Source: Cereibacter azotoformans (lineage in GTDB: Bacteria; Pseudomonadota; Alphaproteobacteria; Rhodobacterales; Rhodobacteraceae). From it: a DNA stretch of 64,000 nt. The stretch spans positions 2,170,001-2,234,000 of the forward strand of contig JAGFXX010000001.1 of the NCBI GenBank assembly GCA_017599285.1, given 5' to 3'. The notes beneath the pieces were generated by a model. That model did no database searches. It had not been told where the DNA came from and saw only the letters and a list, made by a program, of their open reading frames with translations. This document shows, one piece after another, positions 8,555 to 16,398 of the stretch (position 1 is its first letter; each line of letters starts with the position of its first letter). The position numbers and the translations under genes are program-made.

Positions 8555-8697
8555 ACCATACGCGTGCGAAGGCGAGGGGCCGGCCGTCGATCAGCGGTGG
8601 CTTTCAGGGACGACGGCTGAAGGTCTCAACCTCTGGAGGGGCAGGACCGTCGCGGCAGGAAGGGCCGCGTTCTTCGGGACAGGCGCGGCTGTCGGGT

Positions 8698-8970
8698 TCA
8701 AGCCAATGCGTCCATCTTCTGCGCGAGCTTGAGGTCGCGCGCCGTCAGCCCGCCCGCGTCGTGGCTTGTGAGGGTCACCTCGACCAGCCCGTAGGAGTTG
8801 CGCCAGTCCGGGTGGTGATTCCACTTCTCGGCCCAGAGGGCTGCACGGGTCATGAAGCCGAAGGCCGCCACGAAATCCGGGAACCTGTAGGTCTTGCAGA
8901 TCGCCCGCTGATCCGCACTCAGGCTCCAGCCGGCGGCGAGGACCGGGGCGAGGTCAGGCGTCTCAGACAT
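8698..8970 (-). CDS. phhB: 4a-hydroxytetrahydrobiopterin dehydratase (pterin-4a-carbinolamine dehydratase)
   Basis: The 90-residue protein carries the family signature [20 protein letters not shown] with the tandem His pair, then [19 protein letters not shown]. The enzyme dehydrates 4a-hydroxy-pterin formed by aromatic amino-acid hydroxylases; some bacterial members act in molybdopterin metabolism or as scavengers. No hydroxylase is visible nearby, so the substrate context is unknown. The ATG at 8970 overlaps the end of the GST gene by 8 bases, which points to coupled translation and rules out the longer start at 9000. Confidence 0.9.
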   Translation of the reverse strand: MSETPDLAPVLAAGWSLSADQRAICKTYRFPDFVAAFGFMTRAALWAEKWNHHPDWRNSYGLVEVTLTSHDAGGLTARDLKLAQKMDALA

Positions 8971-9580
8971 CGGCCGATCCTCGGGCCAGTGCGTCGTCAA
9001 GCGCGTTGGCCCGCAGCAAGGCGGGGCGATCCTTCAGCCGGTTCCAGTAGGCGCGGAAGGCCGGCCGGTCCGGGATCGTTCCGAACTCGAGCCCCCAGCC
9101 TATCTGCAAACCCACCTGCACGTCAGCCGCGCTGAAGCTCTCGCCCGCAATGAACGGAGAGGCGGATACCGCCTGTTCGAGGGTGGCGATGGTCCGGTCG
9201 AAGTCTCCATAGCCCACCATGACCGTCCGCTCCGGTGGGATCTGCAGGCCGAGCGCCCGGTCGAAGACGGCAGCCTCGAACGGACCTGCGGCAAAGAAGA
9301 GCCAGCGGTAGTAGGAGGCGCGGTTGGCCGGCAGCAGGCCCGCTTCGGGGAAGGCGTCGGCAAGATAGGCGCAGATCGCGGCGGTCTCGGTGATCACGCG
9401 CGGCCCGTGGGTGACGGTCGGGACCTTCCCCATCGGGTTCAGCTCGAGATAGGCGGGGCTGCGCATCGGCGCCCCATAGTCCAGAACCACCGTCTCGTAG
9501 GGCTGGCCGATCTCCTCGAGCATCCAGCGCGCGATCCGCCCCCGCGAGCGCGGGTTCGTGTAGAACGTGAGTTTGTCCAT
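8963..9580 (-). CDS. Glutathione S-transferase family protein
   Basis: The 205-residue protein has a thioredoxin-like N-terminal half ([34 protein letters not shown]) with the cis-Pro/Ser glutathione-binding motif [24 protein letters not shown] at about 52-75, and an all-helical C-terminal half with the N-capping [11 protein letters not shown] near 150. Length and layout match cytosolic GSTs. The N-terminal NPRSRGR places Ser or Arg in the catalytic area. Start 9580 follows AAGAGAGAGGC. It is in an operon with the acyltransferase upstream and the pterin dehydratase downstream; the natural substrate cannot be predicted. Confidence 0.92.
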   Translation of the reverse strand: MDKLTFYTNPRSRGRIARWMLEEIGQPYETVVLDYGAPMRSPAYLELNPMGKVPTVTHGPRVITETAAICAYLADAFPEAGLLPANRASYYRWLFFAAGPFEAAVFDRALGLQIPPERTVMVGYGDFDRTIATLEQAVSASPFIAGESFSAADVQVGLQIGWGLEFGTIPDRPAFRAYWNRLKDRPALLRANALDDALARGSADV

Positions 9581-9591
9581 GCCTCTCTCTT

Positions 9592-10773
9592 TCACTCGTC
9601 GCCGCCGCCCCGGCGGAAGGGGCCATAGGCGGTCAGAACCTCGATCTCCTCGTCGGTGGCGCGCCGCTCGGCCTCGAGATAGCGCGCGACCGCATCGCCC
9701 AGCCCGGGATCCGCAAACCAGTGCAGCGAATGGATCGGGACCGGCAGATAGCCGCGGGCGAGCTTGTGCTCACCCTGCGCCCCCGCCTCGACGCGGGCAA
9801 GCCCGTGCGCGATGGCCCAGTCGATCGCCTGATGGTAGCAGAGTTCGAAATGCAGGCACGCGTGGTCCTCGATGCAGCCCCAGTAGCGGCCGAACAGCGT
9901 GTCGCGCCCGATGAAGTTGAGCGCTCCGGCCACGGCCCGCCCGTCGCGCTCGGCGAGGACGAGCAGGATGTCCTCGCGCATCGTCTCGTGGAATTCGGCG
10001 AAGGCGCGGCGCGTGAGATAGGGGCGGCCCCACTTCCGGCTGCCCGTGTCCTGATAGAAGGTCCAGAAGGCGTCCCAGTGCTGCGGTTCGATCGCATCGC
10101 CCGTCAGGCAGCGGATGGTGCCGCCGAAGGCCTGGGCGGTCTCGCGCTCCTTTCGGATCGCCTTGCGCTTGCGCGACGAAAGCACTGCGAGGAACGCGTC
10201 GAAGTCGGCATAGCCCCGGTTCAGCCAGTGGAATTGCTGCGTGACGCGGGACAGAAGCCCCATCCGCGCGCCGGCCTCGGCCTCGGCTTCGGTGCAGAAG
10301 GTGGCGTGAAGCGACGAGAGCCCGTTGCGCCCGGCGATCTCGACGGCGCCCTGCACCAGCGCCGCGCGGCCCGTGTCCTCGAGCCCCGGCAACGTGAGGA
10401 AACGCCGCCCGGTGGCGGGGGTGAAGGGGACCGCGATCTGCAGCTTGGGGTAGTACCGCCCGCCGGCCCGCTCGTAGGCATGGGCCCAGCTGTGGTCGAA
10501 GATATACTCGCCCTGACTGTGGAGCTTGGCATAAAGCGGGGCGGCGGCGATGATCCGACCGCCCATCCGCGCAACCAGCGGATGCGGTTGCCAGCCGGTG
10601 CCCGCTCCGACCGATCCCGAGCGTTCGAGGGCGATCAGGAACCGGTGGGTGGTAAAGGGATCGAGCGGACGGCCGCCGCCCGCCGCCTCGGGACAGGCGA
10701 CGGCGTCCCAGTCGGCGGCGGAAATGTCGGCGAGACCGGAATGGGCGGTGATCTCGATGTTGGCGGTGCTCAT
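9592..10773 (-). CDS. GNAT-like acyltransferase, COG3146 (DUF482) family
   Basis: The 393-residue protein matches the DUF482/COG3146 family of FemAB/GNAT-like proteins. Recognisable segments are YIFDHSWAHAYERAGGRYYPKLQIAVPFTPATGRR spread over 90-125, SSRKRKAIRKERE near 190-203, and a C-terminal ALNFIGRDTLFGRYWGC plus HFELCYHQAIDWAI. FemAB-like proteins transfer acyl or aminoacyl groups; the substrate here is not known. The start at 10773 keeps the family N-terminus (MSTANIEI); a GTG-type start further up would add 14 residues. It is the first gene of the GST/pterin dehydratase transcript. Confidence 0.85.
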   Translation of the reverse strand: MSTANIEITAHSGLADISAADWDAVACPEAAGGGRPLDPFTTHRFLIALERSGSVGAGTGWQPHPLVARMGGRIIAAAPLYAKLHSQGEYIFDHSWAHAYERAGGRYYPKLQIAVPFTPATGRRFLTLPGLEDTGRAALVQGAVEIAGRNGLSSLHATFCTEAEAEAGARMGLLSRVTQQFHWLNRGYADFDAFLAVLSSRKRKAIRKERETAQAFGGTIRCLTGDAIEPQHWDAFWTFYQDTGSRKWGRPYLTRRAFAEFHETMREDILLVLAERDGRAVAGALNFIGRDTLFGRYWGCIEDHACLHFELCYHQAIDWAIAHGLARVEAGAQGEHKLARGYLPVPIHSLHWFADPGLGDAVARYLEAERRATDEEIEVLTAYGPFRRGGGDE

Positions 10774-10831
10774 GCGGGCGCGGGTCCGGCGGTCTGGGGC
10801 GTCAGGCGAAGTCACGGAAGGCCAGCGTCCG

Positions 10832-10882
10832 CGGGGGCTGTCGGCCCCCGCACCCCCCGAGGATATTTGTCCAGAGTGAAAG
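10832..10882 (+). repeat. Intergenic hairpin-plus-motif element, copy 1
   Basis: A hairpin (CGGGGGC 10832-10838, GCCCCCG 10844-10850) is followed by a motif reading ACCCCCC, GAGGATATTTG, TCCAGAGTGAAAG (10852-10882). A second copy with the same layout lies on the minus strand at 54132-54184. Copy 1 is antisense to the two minus-strand genes that flank it. Confidence 0.7.
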
Positions 10883-10887
10883 TGCCT

Positions 10888-10917
10888 CCGGGCCGCCTCT
10901 CAGGTGGGGCGGCCCGG
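10888..10917 (-). terminator. Hairpin terminator of the RidA/glycerophosphodiesterase operon
   Basis: CCGGGCCGCC (10888-10897) pairs perfectly with GGCGGCCCGG (10908-10917) around a 10-base loop, 8 bases past the stop of the minus-strand gene at 10925. No clear U tract follows. Confidence 0.6.
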
Positions 10918-10924
10918 GCCGGGG

Positions 10925-11695
10925 TCAAGCGGGCAGCGCCGCCGGATAGTGCTCGAAGGTGACGTTGGCGGCGATCCGGCGCGCCTCGGCCTCGGCGCGG
11001 GGCGAGCGGATGGTCCAGCAGAGGATGGCGGCGCCCTCAGCCTTCAGCTCGGCCACGCGGGGCCGGGCGAGATCGGCGGCCTCGTGCGAGATGAAGCTCG
11101 CCTCCACCCTCTCGTAATCCGGGATCGCGCGAAGCTGCGCGCAGGTCTCCGGCGGCACGGGGGCCCAGTCGGCCGGGTCGTAGCTCGAGGTCACGAGGCC
11201 GCGGGGCAGCGCGGGCGCCAGCCGGGCCATCTCGGCCACGGAATGGGGGTTGAAGGACATGACGGCCACCGGACCCGCATAGCCCTCGAGCGCGGCGGCG
11301 GTGGCGGCTTCGAGAGCGCCGACGGCGGGTCCGAGCGCGCCATCCTGGTCCTTGATCTCGATGAGAAGCGGCACCTGGCCGGCAACCAGCCCGAGCACCT
11401 CGGTCAGGGTGGGGATCGTTCCGCCGCCGTGGCGGAGCGGGATGCGGCCGAGCTCCGCCGCAGTGCGCGCGGACAGCGGGCCCGTCTCGGCGGTCAGCCG
11501 GTCCAGATGCTCGTCATGGAACACCATCGGCACGCCGTCGGCCGAGAGCTGGAGATCGATCTCGATCCCGTAGCCCGCCTCGATCGCCGCGCGCACGGCC
11601 TCGAGCGAGTTCTCGGGCCGGCCGGCCACGGGATCGTGCAGCGCACGGTGCGCGATGGGACGCCGCAGGAAGGCTTCAGGCAGCGGGGCGCGCAT
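10925..11695 (-). CDS. Glycerophosphodiester phosphodiesterase
   Basis: The 256-residue GDPD protein hydrolyses glycerophosphodiesters to glycerol-3-phosphate and an alcohol. Catalytic and metal motifs are present in order: IAHRALHD (His near 15), RPENSLEAVRAAIEAGYGIEIDLQLSADG (Glu near 26, Glu and Asp in EID near 44-46) and MVFHDEHLDRLT (His near 58). The usual HRG is HRA here. No signal peptide is seen, so it is probably cytoplasmic, unlike periplasmic GlpQ. It starts with TGATG overlap on the ridA-like stop and ends at a hairpin terminator. Confidence 0.93.
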   Translation of the reverse strand: MRAPLPEAFLRRPIAHRALHDPVAGRPENSLEAVRAAIEAGYGIEIDLQLSADGVPMVFHDEHLDRLTAETGPLSARTAAELGRIPLRHGGGTIPTLTEVLGLVAGQVPLLIEIKDQDGALGPAVGALEAATAAALEGYAGPVAVMSFNPHSVAEMARLAPALPRGLVTSSYDPADWAPVPPETCAQLRAIPDYERVEASFISHEAADLARPRVAELKAEGAAILCWTIRSPRAEAEARRIAANVTFEHYPAALPA

Positions 11696-12153
11696 CAGCG
11701 GATCTCGAAGATCGCCTCGATCTCGACGGCCACGCCGAAGGGCAGGCTTGCCGCCGAGACCGCGGACCGGGCGTGGCGGCCGGCCTCGCCCAGCGCCGCG
11801 ACGAGGAAATCCGAGGCGCCGTTGATCACCTTCGGCTGATCGGTGAAGTCGGGCGTGGAATTGACGAAGCCCACGAGCTTGACGACCCGGACGAGCCGAT
11901 CGAGATCGCCGTCGCAGGCGCGGCGAAGCTGCGCCAGCAGGCTGATGGCGCAGGCGCGGGCGGCGCCGGCGCCGGCCTCGACATCGAGATCGGCACCGAG
12001 CTTGCCCGTGATCAGACCCTCGGGGCCCTGGCTGATCTGGCCCGACACATGGACGTGATGGCCGGTCACCACGAAGGGGACATAGTTGGCCGCGGGGGCG
12101 GGCGCGTCGGGGAGGGTGACGCCGAGTTCGGCGAGGCGGTCTTGGATGGACAT
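11695..12153 (-). CDS. RidA-family (YjgF/YER057c) protein
   Basis: The 152-residue protein belongs to the RidA superfamily, whose best-known member hydrolyses reactive enamine/imine intermediates such as 2-aminoacrylate. Features are VHVSGQISQGPEGLITGKLG near 50-70, RVVKLVGFVNSTPDF near 100-115, and the C-terminal RSAVSAASLPFGVAVEIEAIF, including the conserved Arg and the P-x-VEIEA motif. It is longer than archetypal RidA (about 128) and fits the TdcF/COG0251 subgroup with an N-terminal extension. ATG 12153 gives SIQDRLAELGVTLP, common in this subgroup. It is coupled to the glycerophosphodiesterase gene, for which no obvious functional link exists. Confidence 0.92.
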   Translation of the reverse strand: MSIQDRLAELGVTLPDAPAPAANYVPFVVTGHHVHVSGQISQGPEGLITGKLGADLDVEAGAGAARACAISLLAQLRRACDGDLDRLVRVVKLVGFVNSTPDFTDQPKVINGASDFLVAALGEAGRHARSAVSAASLPFGVAVEIEAIFEIR

Positions 12154-12261
12154 GGCAGGCTCCGGTGGTTCGGCCCGGAGGCTAGACCTCGGGACCGCAG
12201 CAGGCAAGCCGCTCGCGCGAAGGGCCTTGCGCCGCCCGCCGCCGGACCAGCGAACGGATGA

Positions 12262-12316
12262 AGTTGCGAGTCATTCTCATCTTTGCCCTTGCATTATTGC
12301 GAATGCGTCGCATTAT
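12262..12316 (+). promoter_or_regulatory. Putative Fur/Mur-type operator and promoter of sitABCD
   Basis: The segment is AT-richer than its surroundings. It contains the palindrome TGCGA-N5-TCGCA (12298-12312), flanked by two direct GCATTAT copies 19 bases apart (12291 and 12310), and upstream GAGTCATTCTCAT, which resembles half of a Fur box. Fur/Mur proteins in alphaproteobacteria control sit-type manganese transporters. The exact operator and the -35/-10 cannot be fixed by eye. Confidence 0.5.
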
Positions 12317-12336
12317 CGAGATCAGGAGGTGCCGAG

Positions 12337-13236
12337 ATGAATGAACGCGGAACGGGGATGGCGGCCCTGCTCATTGCGCTGGGGCTGGCGTTGCCCGCGT
12401 CAGCCGAGGATGGACGCATGAAGGTCGCCACGACCTTCACGGTGATCGCGGACATGGCGCAGAACGTGGCGGGAGAGGCGGCCGAGGTGGTCTCGATCAC
12501 CCGCCCGGGGGCCGAGATCCACGGATATGAGCCCACGCCTCAGGACATCGTGCGGGCATGGGACGCGGACCTGATCCTGTGGAACGGGCTCAATCTCGAA
12601 CTCTGGTTCGAGCAGTTCCTGTCGAATCTGGAGGACGTGCCCTCGGTGACGGTCAGCGAGGGGATCGAGCCCGTCGCCGTTGCAGGGGGCGAGTATCGCG
12701 GCAGGCCCAATCCCCACGCCTGGATGGGGCTCGACAATGCGATGATCTACATCGACAACATCGCCGCGGCCTTTGCCGAGCACGATCCCTCGAACGCCGA
12801 CATCTACCGCGCCAATGCGGAAAACTACAAGGAACGGCTGCGCGCGACGATCGGGCCGCTGCGCGAGCGCATCGCCGCGCTGCCCGAGGATCGCCGCTGG
12901 CTCGTGAGCTGCGAGGGCGCCTTTTCCTATCTTGCGCAAGACTTCGGGCTGAAGGAGCTCTATCTCTGGCCAATGAATACGGATCAGGTGGGAACGCCGC
13001 AGCAGGTGCGGGCCGTGATCGACGGGGTGAGGCAGCACCGGATTCCGGCTGTCTTCTGCGAGAGCACGGTGAACAACGCGCCCGCGCGGCAGGTCGCGCG
13101 CGAAACGGGCGCCGCCTATGGCGGGGTGCTCTATGTGGACAGCCTGAGCGCGAGGGACGGGCCGGTGCCGACCTACCTCGACCTGCTGCGCGTCACCGCC
13201 GAGACAATCGCCGCCGGACTGGAGGGCAGCCAGTGA
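12337..13236 (+). CDS. sitA: Manganese/iron ABC transporter, periplasmic metal-binding protein
   Basis: The 299-residue cluster A-I (ZnuA/TroA/PsaA-like) binding protein has a signal peptide (hydrophobic [15 protein letters not shown], cleavage after ASA) for the periplasm. The four metal ligands can be seen in context: His in EIHGYEPTP, His in NPHAWMG, Glu in FCEST and Asp in LYVDSLS. The H-H-E-D set and the absence of a His-rich loop fit manganese or iron rather than zinc. A near-perfect RBS (CAGGAGGTGCCGAG) precedes ATG 12337; an upstream in-frame extension ends within the operator region. First gene of sitABCD. Confidence 0.93.
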   Translation: MNERGTGMAALLIALGLALPASAEDGRMKVATTFTVIADMAQNVAGEAAEVVSITRPGAEIHGYEPTPQDIVRAWDADLILWNGLNLELWFEQFLSNLEDVPSVTVSEGIEPVAVAGGEYRGRPNPHAWMGLDNAMIYIDNIAAAFAEHDPSNADIYRANAENYKERLRATIGPLRERIAALPEDRRWLVSCEGAFSYLAQDFGLKELYLWPMNTDQVGTPQQVRAVIDGVRQHRIPAVFCESTVNNAPARQVARETGAAYGGVLYVDSLSARDGPVPTYLDLLRVTAETIAAGLEGSQ

Positions 13237-14123
13237 AACCCGAGAGGCCGGCGATCGCGACAGACGCCGAGGGCTTGTCCGTCAACGATGTGACCGTGAC
13301 CTACCGCAATGGCCACACCGCCCTGCGCCACGCGAGCTTTGCGCTGCCGCGCGGCACGGTGGCGGCCCTCGTGGGTGTGAACGGCGCGGGCAAGTCCACG
13401 ATCTTCAAGGCGATCATGGGCCTCGTGCCCATCGGCTCTGGCGAGATCCGGCTGCTCGGCCGGACGGTTCCGGAGGCGCTGCGGCAGAACCTCGTGGCCT
13501 ATGTCCCGCAGTCCGAGGAGGTGGACTGGAGCTTTCCGGTTCTCGTCGAGGATGTGGTGATGATGGGGCGCTACGGCCACATGGGCTTCCTGCGCCGCCC
13601 GAAGGCCGCGGACCGGGCGGCCGTGAGCGAGGCGCTGGAGCGCGTCGGCATGGCGGACCTGCGCCACCGCCAGATCGGCGAGCTGTCGGGCGGCCAGAGG
13701 AAGCGCGTGTTCCTGGCGCGCGCGCTGGCGCAGGAGGGGCAGGTGATCCTGCTTGACGAGCCCTTCACCGGCGTCGATGTCCAGACCGAGGCCGAGATCA
13801 TCGCGCTCCTGCGCGAACTGAGGGCCGAGGGGCGGGTCATGCTGGTCTCGACCCACAACCTCGGCTCGGTCCCCGAATATTGCGACCGGACCGTGCTGGT
13901 CAAGGGCACGGTGCTGGCCCATGGGCCGACCGAAACCACCTTCACCCATGCCAACCTCGAGGAGGCGTTCGGCGGCGTGCTGCGCCGCTTTACCCTGTCG
14001 GGCGCCCTGCTGCATGACGACGACGACCCGCGCGAGGTCAGCATCCTCACCGACGACGAGCGGCCCTTCGTGCAATATGGCGGCCGCACCCACCGGCAGG
14101 AGGGCGAGGATGAGCGCGGCTGA
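13233..14123 (+). CDS. sitB: Manganese/iron ABC transporter, ATPase
   Basis: The 296-residue ATPase has Walker [10 protein letters not shown] near residues 47-55, ABC signature [15 protein letters not shown] near 152-166 and Walker [13 protein letters not shown] near 172-183, plus the switch His in STHN. The [14 protein letters not shown] insertion is typical of the metal (SitB/MntB) group. It starts with GTG at 13233, overlapping the sitA stop as GTGA, and overlaps sitC by 14 bases. The Asp-rich tail ([18 protein letters not shown]) is unusual and might sense or hold metal, but this is speculation. Confidence 0.94.
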   Translation: MKPERPAIATDAEGLSVNDVTVTYRNGHTALRHASFALPRGTVAALVGVNGAGKSTIFKAIMGLVPIGSGEIRLLGRTVPEALRQNLVAYVPQSEEVDWSFPVLVEDVVMMGRYGHMGFLRRPKAADRAAVSEALERVGMADLRHRQIGELSGGQRKRVFLARALAQEGQVILLDEPFTGVDVQTEAEIIALLRELRAEGRVMLVSTHNLGSVPEYCDRTVLVKGTVLAHGPTETTFTHANLEEAFGGVLRRFTLSGALLHDDDDPREVSILTDDERPFVQYGGRTHRQEGEDERG

Positions 14124-14970
14124 GCTGTGGGAGCCCTTCCTCTACGGCTACATGACCAACGCCATGTGGGTCTCGGCGCTGGTGGGGGCGGTCTGCGCCT
14201 TCCTGTCCTGCTTCCTGATGCTCAAGGGCTGGTCGCTGATCGGCGACGCGCTCTCGCATTCGGTGGTGCCGGGCGTGGCCGGGGCCTACGTGCTGGGCCT
14301 GCCCTTTGCGATCGGCGCCTTCCTTGCGGGCGGGCTGGCGGCGGGGGCCATGCTCTTCCTGTCGAACCGGAGCGGGCTCAAGACCGACGTGGTGATCGGG
14401 CTGATCTTCACCTCGTTCTTCGGGCTGGGGCTGTTCATGATCTCGGTCGATCCGATGTCCGTCTCGATCCAGACCATCGTGATGGGCAATATCCTCGCCA
14501 TCTCGGCCTTCGACACGGTGCAGCTCGTGATCATCGGGATCGTGTCGCTGGCGATCCTGCTCGCGAAATGGAAGGATCTGATGGTGACCTTCTTCGATGA
14601 GACCCATGCGCGCTCGATCGGCATCCGCACCGGCGCGCTGAAGGTGCTGTTCTTCACGCTGCTCTCGGCCTCGGTCGTGGCGGCGATGCAGACGGTAGGG
14701 GCCTTCCTCGTCATTGCCATGGTGGTGACGCCGGGGGCCACGGCCTACCTGCTCTGCGACCGCTTTCCGCGCCTTCTGGCGCTTGCGACCGGCATCGGGG
14801 CCGCGACCGGCTTCGCCGGGGCCTACCTGTCCTACTTCCTCGACGGGGCGACGGGGGCGGTGATCGTGACGCTGCAGACGGCCCTCTTCCTGCTGGCCTT
14901 CACCTTCGCGCCGAGGCACGGGATGCTGGCCGCGCGCCGCCGCGCGGCCGAGGCGCTGGAGCAGCCATGA
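14110..14970 (+). CDS. sitC: Manganese/iron ABC transporter, permease 1
   Basis: The 286-residue ABC-3 family permease has about eight or nine hydrophobic helices. Family motifs include [22 protein letters not shown] near 35-56 (with the cytoplasmic coupling helix) and [24 protein letters not shown] near 195-218. Start ATG 14110 lies inside the end of sitB and follows GGAGGGCGAGG; it ends in an ATGA overlap with sitD. Together with sitD it forms the membrane channel. Confidence 0.93.
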   Translation: MSAAELWEPFLYGYMTNAMWVSALVGAVCAFLSCFLMLKGWSLIGDALSHSVVPGVAGAYVLGLPFAIGAFLAGGLAAGAMLFLSNRSGLKTDVVIGLIFTSFFGLGLFMISVDPMSVSIQTIVMGNILAISAFDTVQLVIIGIVSLAILLAKWKDLMVTFFDETHARSIGIRTGALKVLFFTLLSASVVAAMQTVGAFLVIAMVVTPGATAYLLCDRFPRLLALATGIGAATGFAGAYLSYFLDGATGAVIVTLQTALFLLAFTFAPRHGMLAARRRAAEALEQP

Positions 14971-15815
14971 TCGACACGCTCCTCTTTCCGTTCCAGTTTC
15001 CCTTCATGCAGAACGCCTTCCTCGTCTGCCTCCTGGTGGCGGTGCCGACGGCGCTTCTGTCCTGCCTCCTCGTCCTCAAGGGCTGGGCGCTGATGGGCGA
15101 CGCGATCAGCCACGCGATCCTGCCGGGCGTGGTGCTGGCCTACATCACCGGGATCCCGCTTCTCGTCGGGGCCTTCGGCGCGGGCATGGCCTGTGCGCTC
15201 GCCACGGGCTTTCTGGCCGGCAACAGCCGGGTGAAGCCGGACACGGTGATGGGGGTGGTGTTCTCGGGCATGTTCGGGCTGGGGCTGCTGCTCTACACCG
15301 CCGTCGAGACGGACGTGCATCTCGACCATATCCTTTTTGGCAATATGCTGGGCGTGGGGCGCGAGGATCTGCTGGTGGCGGGTGCGATCTCGGCGGGGGT
15401 GACGGGGGCGCTCCTGCTGACGTGGAAGGATCTGCTGCTGCATGCCTTCGATCCGGCGCAGGCGCGGGCGTCGGGCCTGCGGGTGGGGCTGCTGCATTAC
15501 GGGCTGCTCACGGCACTGGCGCTGACCATCGTGGCCACGCTGACGGCGACGGGCCTCATCCTCGCCGTGGGCCTGCTGATCGCGCCGGGGGCCATCGCCT
15601 TCCTGACGGTGCGCCGCTTCGGGCCCATGCTGATCGTGGCGGTGGCCGTCTGCCTGGCTGCGATGCTGGCCGGCACCTATGCGAGCTTCTTTCTCGACAG
15701 CGCCCCGGCCCCCACCATCATCCTGATCCTGACCGGGATCTTCGTGCTGGTCTTTCTCGACCGGCTTCGTCGGAACCGGCGCGCGGCGCTCAGCGCGGCA
15801 GCCCCGCCTCGCTGA
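14967..15815 (+). CDS. sitD: Manganese/iron ABC transporter, permease 2
   Basis: The 282-residue ABC-3 permease is a paralogue of SitC with the same landmarks: LLVLKGWALMGDAISHAILPGVV near 32-54 and TATGLILAVGLLIAPGAIAFL near 190-212. Two different permeases identify the SitABCD rather than the ZnuABC layout. The last 26 bases overlap the 3' end of the convergent dctR gene, so the two transcripts are antisense there and no terminator separates them. Confidence 0.93.
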   Translation: MIDTLLFPFQFPFMQNAFLVCLLVAVPTALLSCLLVLKGWALMGDAISHAILPGVVLAYITGIPLLVGAFGAGMACALATGFLAGNSRVKPDTVMGVVFSGMFGLGLLLYTAVETDVHLDHILFGNMLGVGREDLLVAGAISAGVTGALLLTWKDLLLHAFDPAQARASGLRVGLLHYGLLTALALTIVATLTATGLILAVGLLIAPGAIAFLTVRRFGPMLIVAVAVCLAAMLAGTYASFFLDSAPAPTIILILTGIFVLVFLDRLRRNRRAALSAAAPPR

Positions 15816-16398
15816 GCAGCGCGGCCAGCTCCACCGCGTTGCGCGCGCCCATCTTGGCGATCAGGCGCGAGCGGTGCAGTTCGACCGTGCGCATGGCGAT
15901 GCCCAGCGTGTCGGCGATCTGCTTGTTGAGCCGCCCCTGCAGCATCAGCCGCAACACCTCCTCCTCACGGGTCGAGAGGCTGGCGAGGCGGCGCGCCACA
16001 TCCTCGCGCGCGCCGCTGTGGGCCACCTGCGCCGCATGCGCCTCGATAGCGGCCAGCACGAGATCGACGAGCGCATTGTCGTTGAAGGGCTTCTCCACGA
16101 AGTCGAAGGCTCCGGCCTTCAGCGCGCGCACCGCCACCGGCACGTCGGCATGGCCGGTGAGGAAGATCACGGGCGCAAGGCAGCCCGCCGCGCGCAGCCG
16201 GTCGAACGTGTCGGGCCCCGAGAGCCCGCCCATCCGCACGTCGAGCATGATGCAGGCGCAGTCGGGCAAGGGCAGCGCCTGCAGGAAGTCCTCGCCCGAG
16301 GGCCAGCCCTGCACGCGGAGCCCCCGCGAGGCGAAGAGGAACGAGAGCGCGTCGCGGATCGCCTCGTCATCGTCGATGATATGGACACATCCGGTCAT
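15790..16398 (-). CDS. dctR: Response regulator DctR (FixJ/LuxR class)
   Basis: The 202-residue regulator has a receiver domain (HIIDDDEAIRDAL with the acidic pair, phospho-acceptor Asp in CIMLDVRMGGLSGPD near 55, Lys in FVEKPFND near 104) and a C-terminal LuxR/FixJ helix-turn-helix (LSTREEEVLRLMLQG, then NKQIADTLGIAMRTVELHR). In Rhodobacter capsulatus DctSR activates the dctPQM C4-dicarboxylate TRAP operon, which is just across the divergent promoter here. The ATG overlaps the dctS stop (ATGA). Its 3' end overlaps sitD on the other strand by 26 bases. Confidence 0.95.
   Translation of the reverse strand: MTGCVHIIDDDEAIRDALSFLFASRGLRVQGWPSGEDFLQALPLPDCACIMLDVRMGGLSGPDTFDRLRAAGCLAPVIFLTGHADVPVAVRALKAGAFDFVEKPFNDNALVDLVLAAIEAHAAQVAHSGAREDVARRLASLSTREEEVLRLMLQGRLNKQIADTLGIAMRTVELHRSRLIAKMGARNAVELAALLSEAGLPR

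Noticed and set aside
8683-8712. GGTTCAAGCC at 8694 resembles a tRNA T-loop
   Set aside because: No acceptor, D or anticodon stems can be folded around it, and it overlaps the end of the pterin dehydratase gene.
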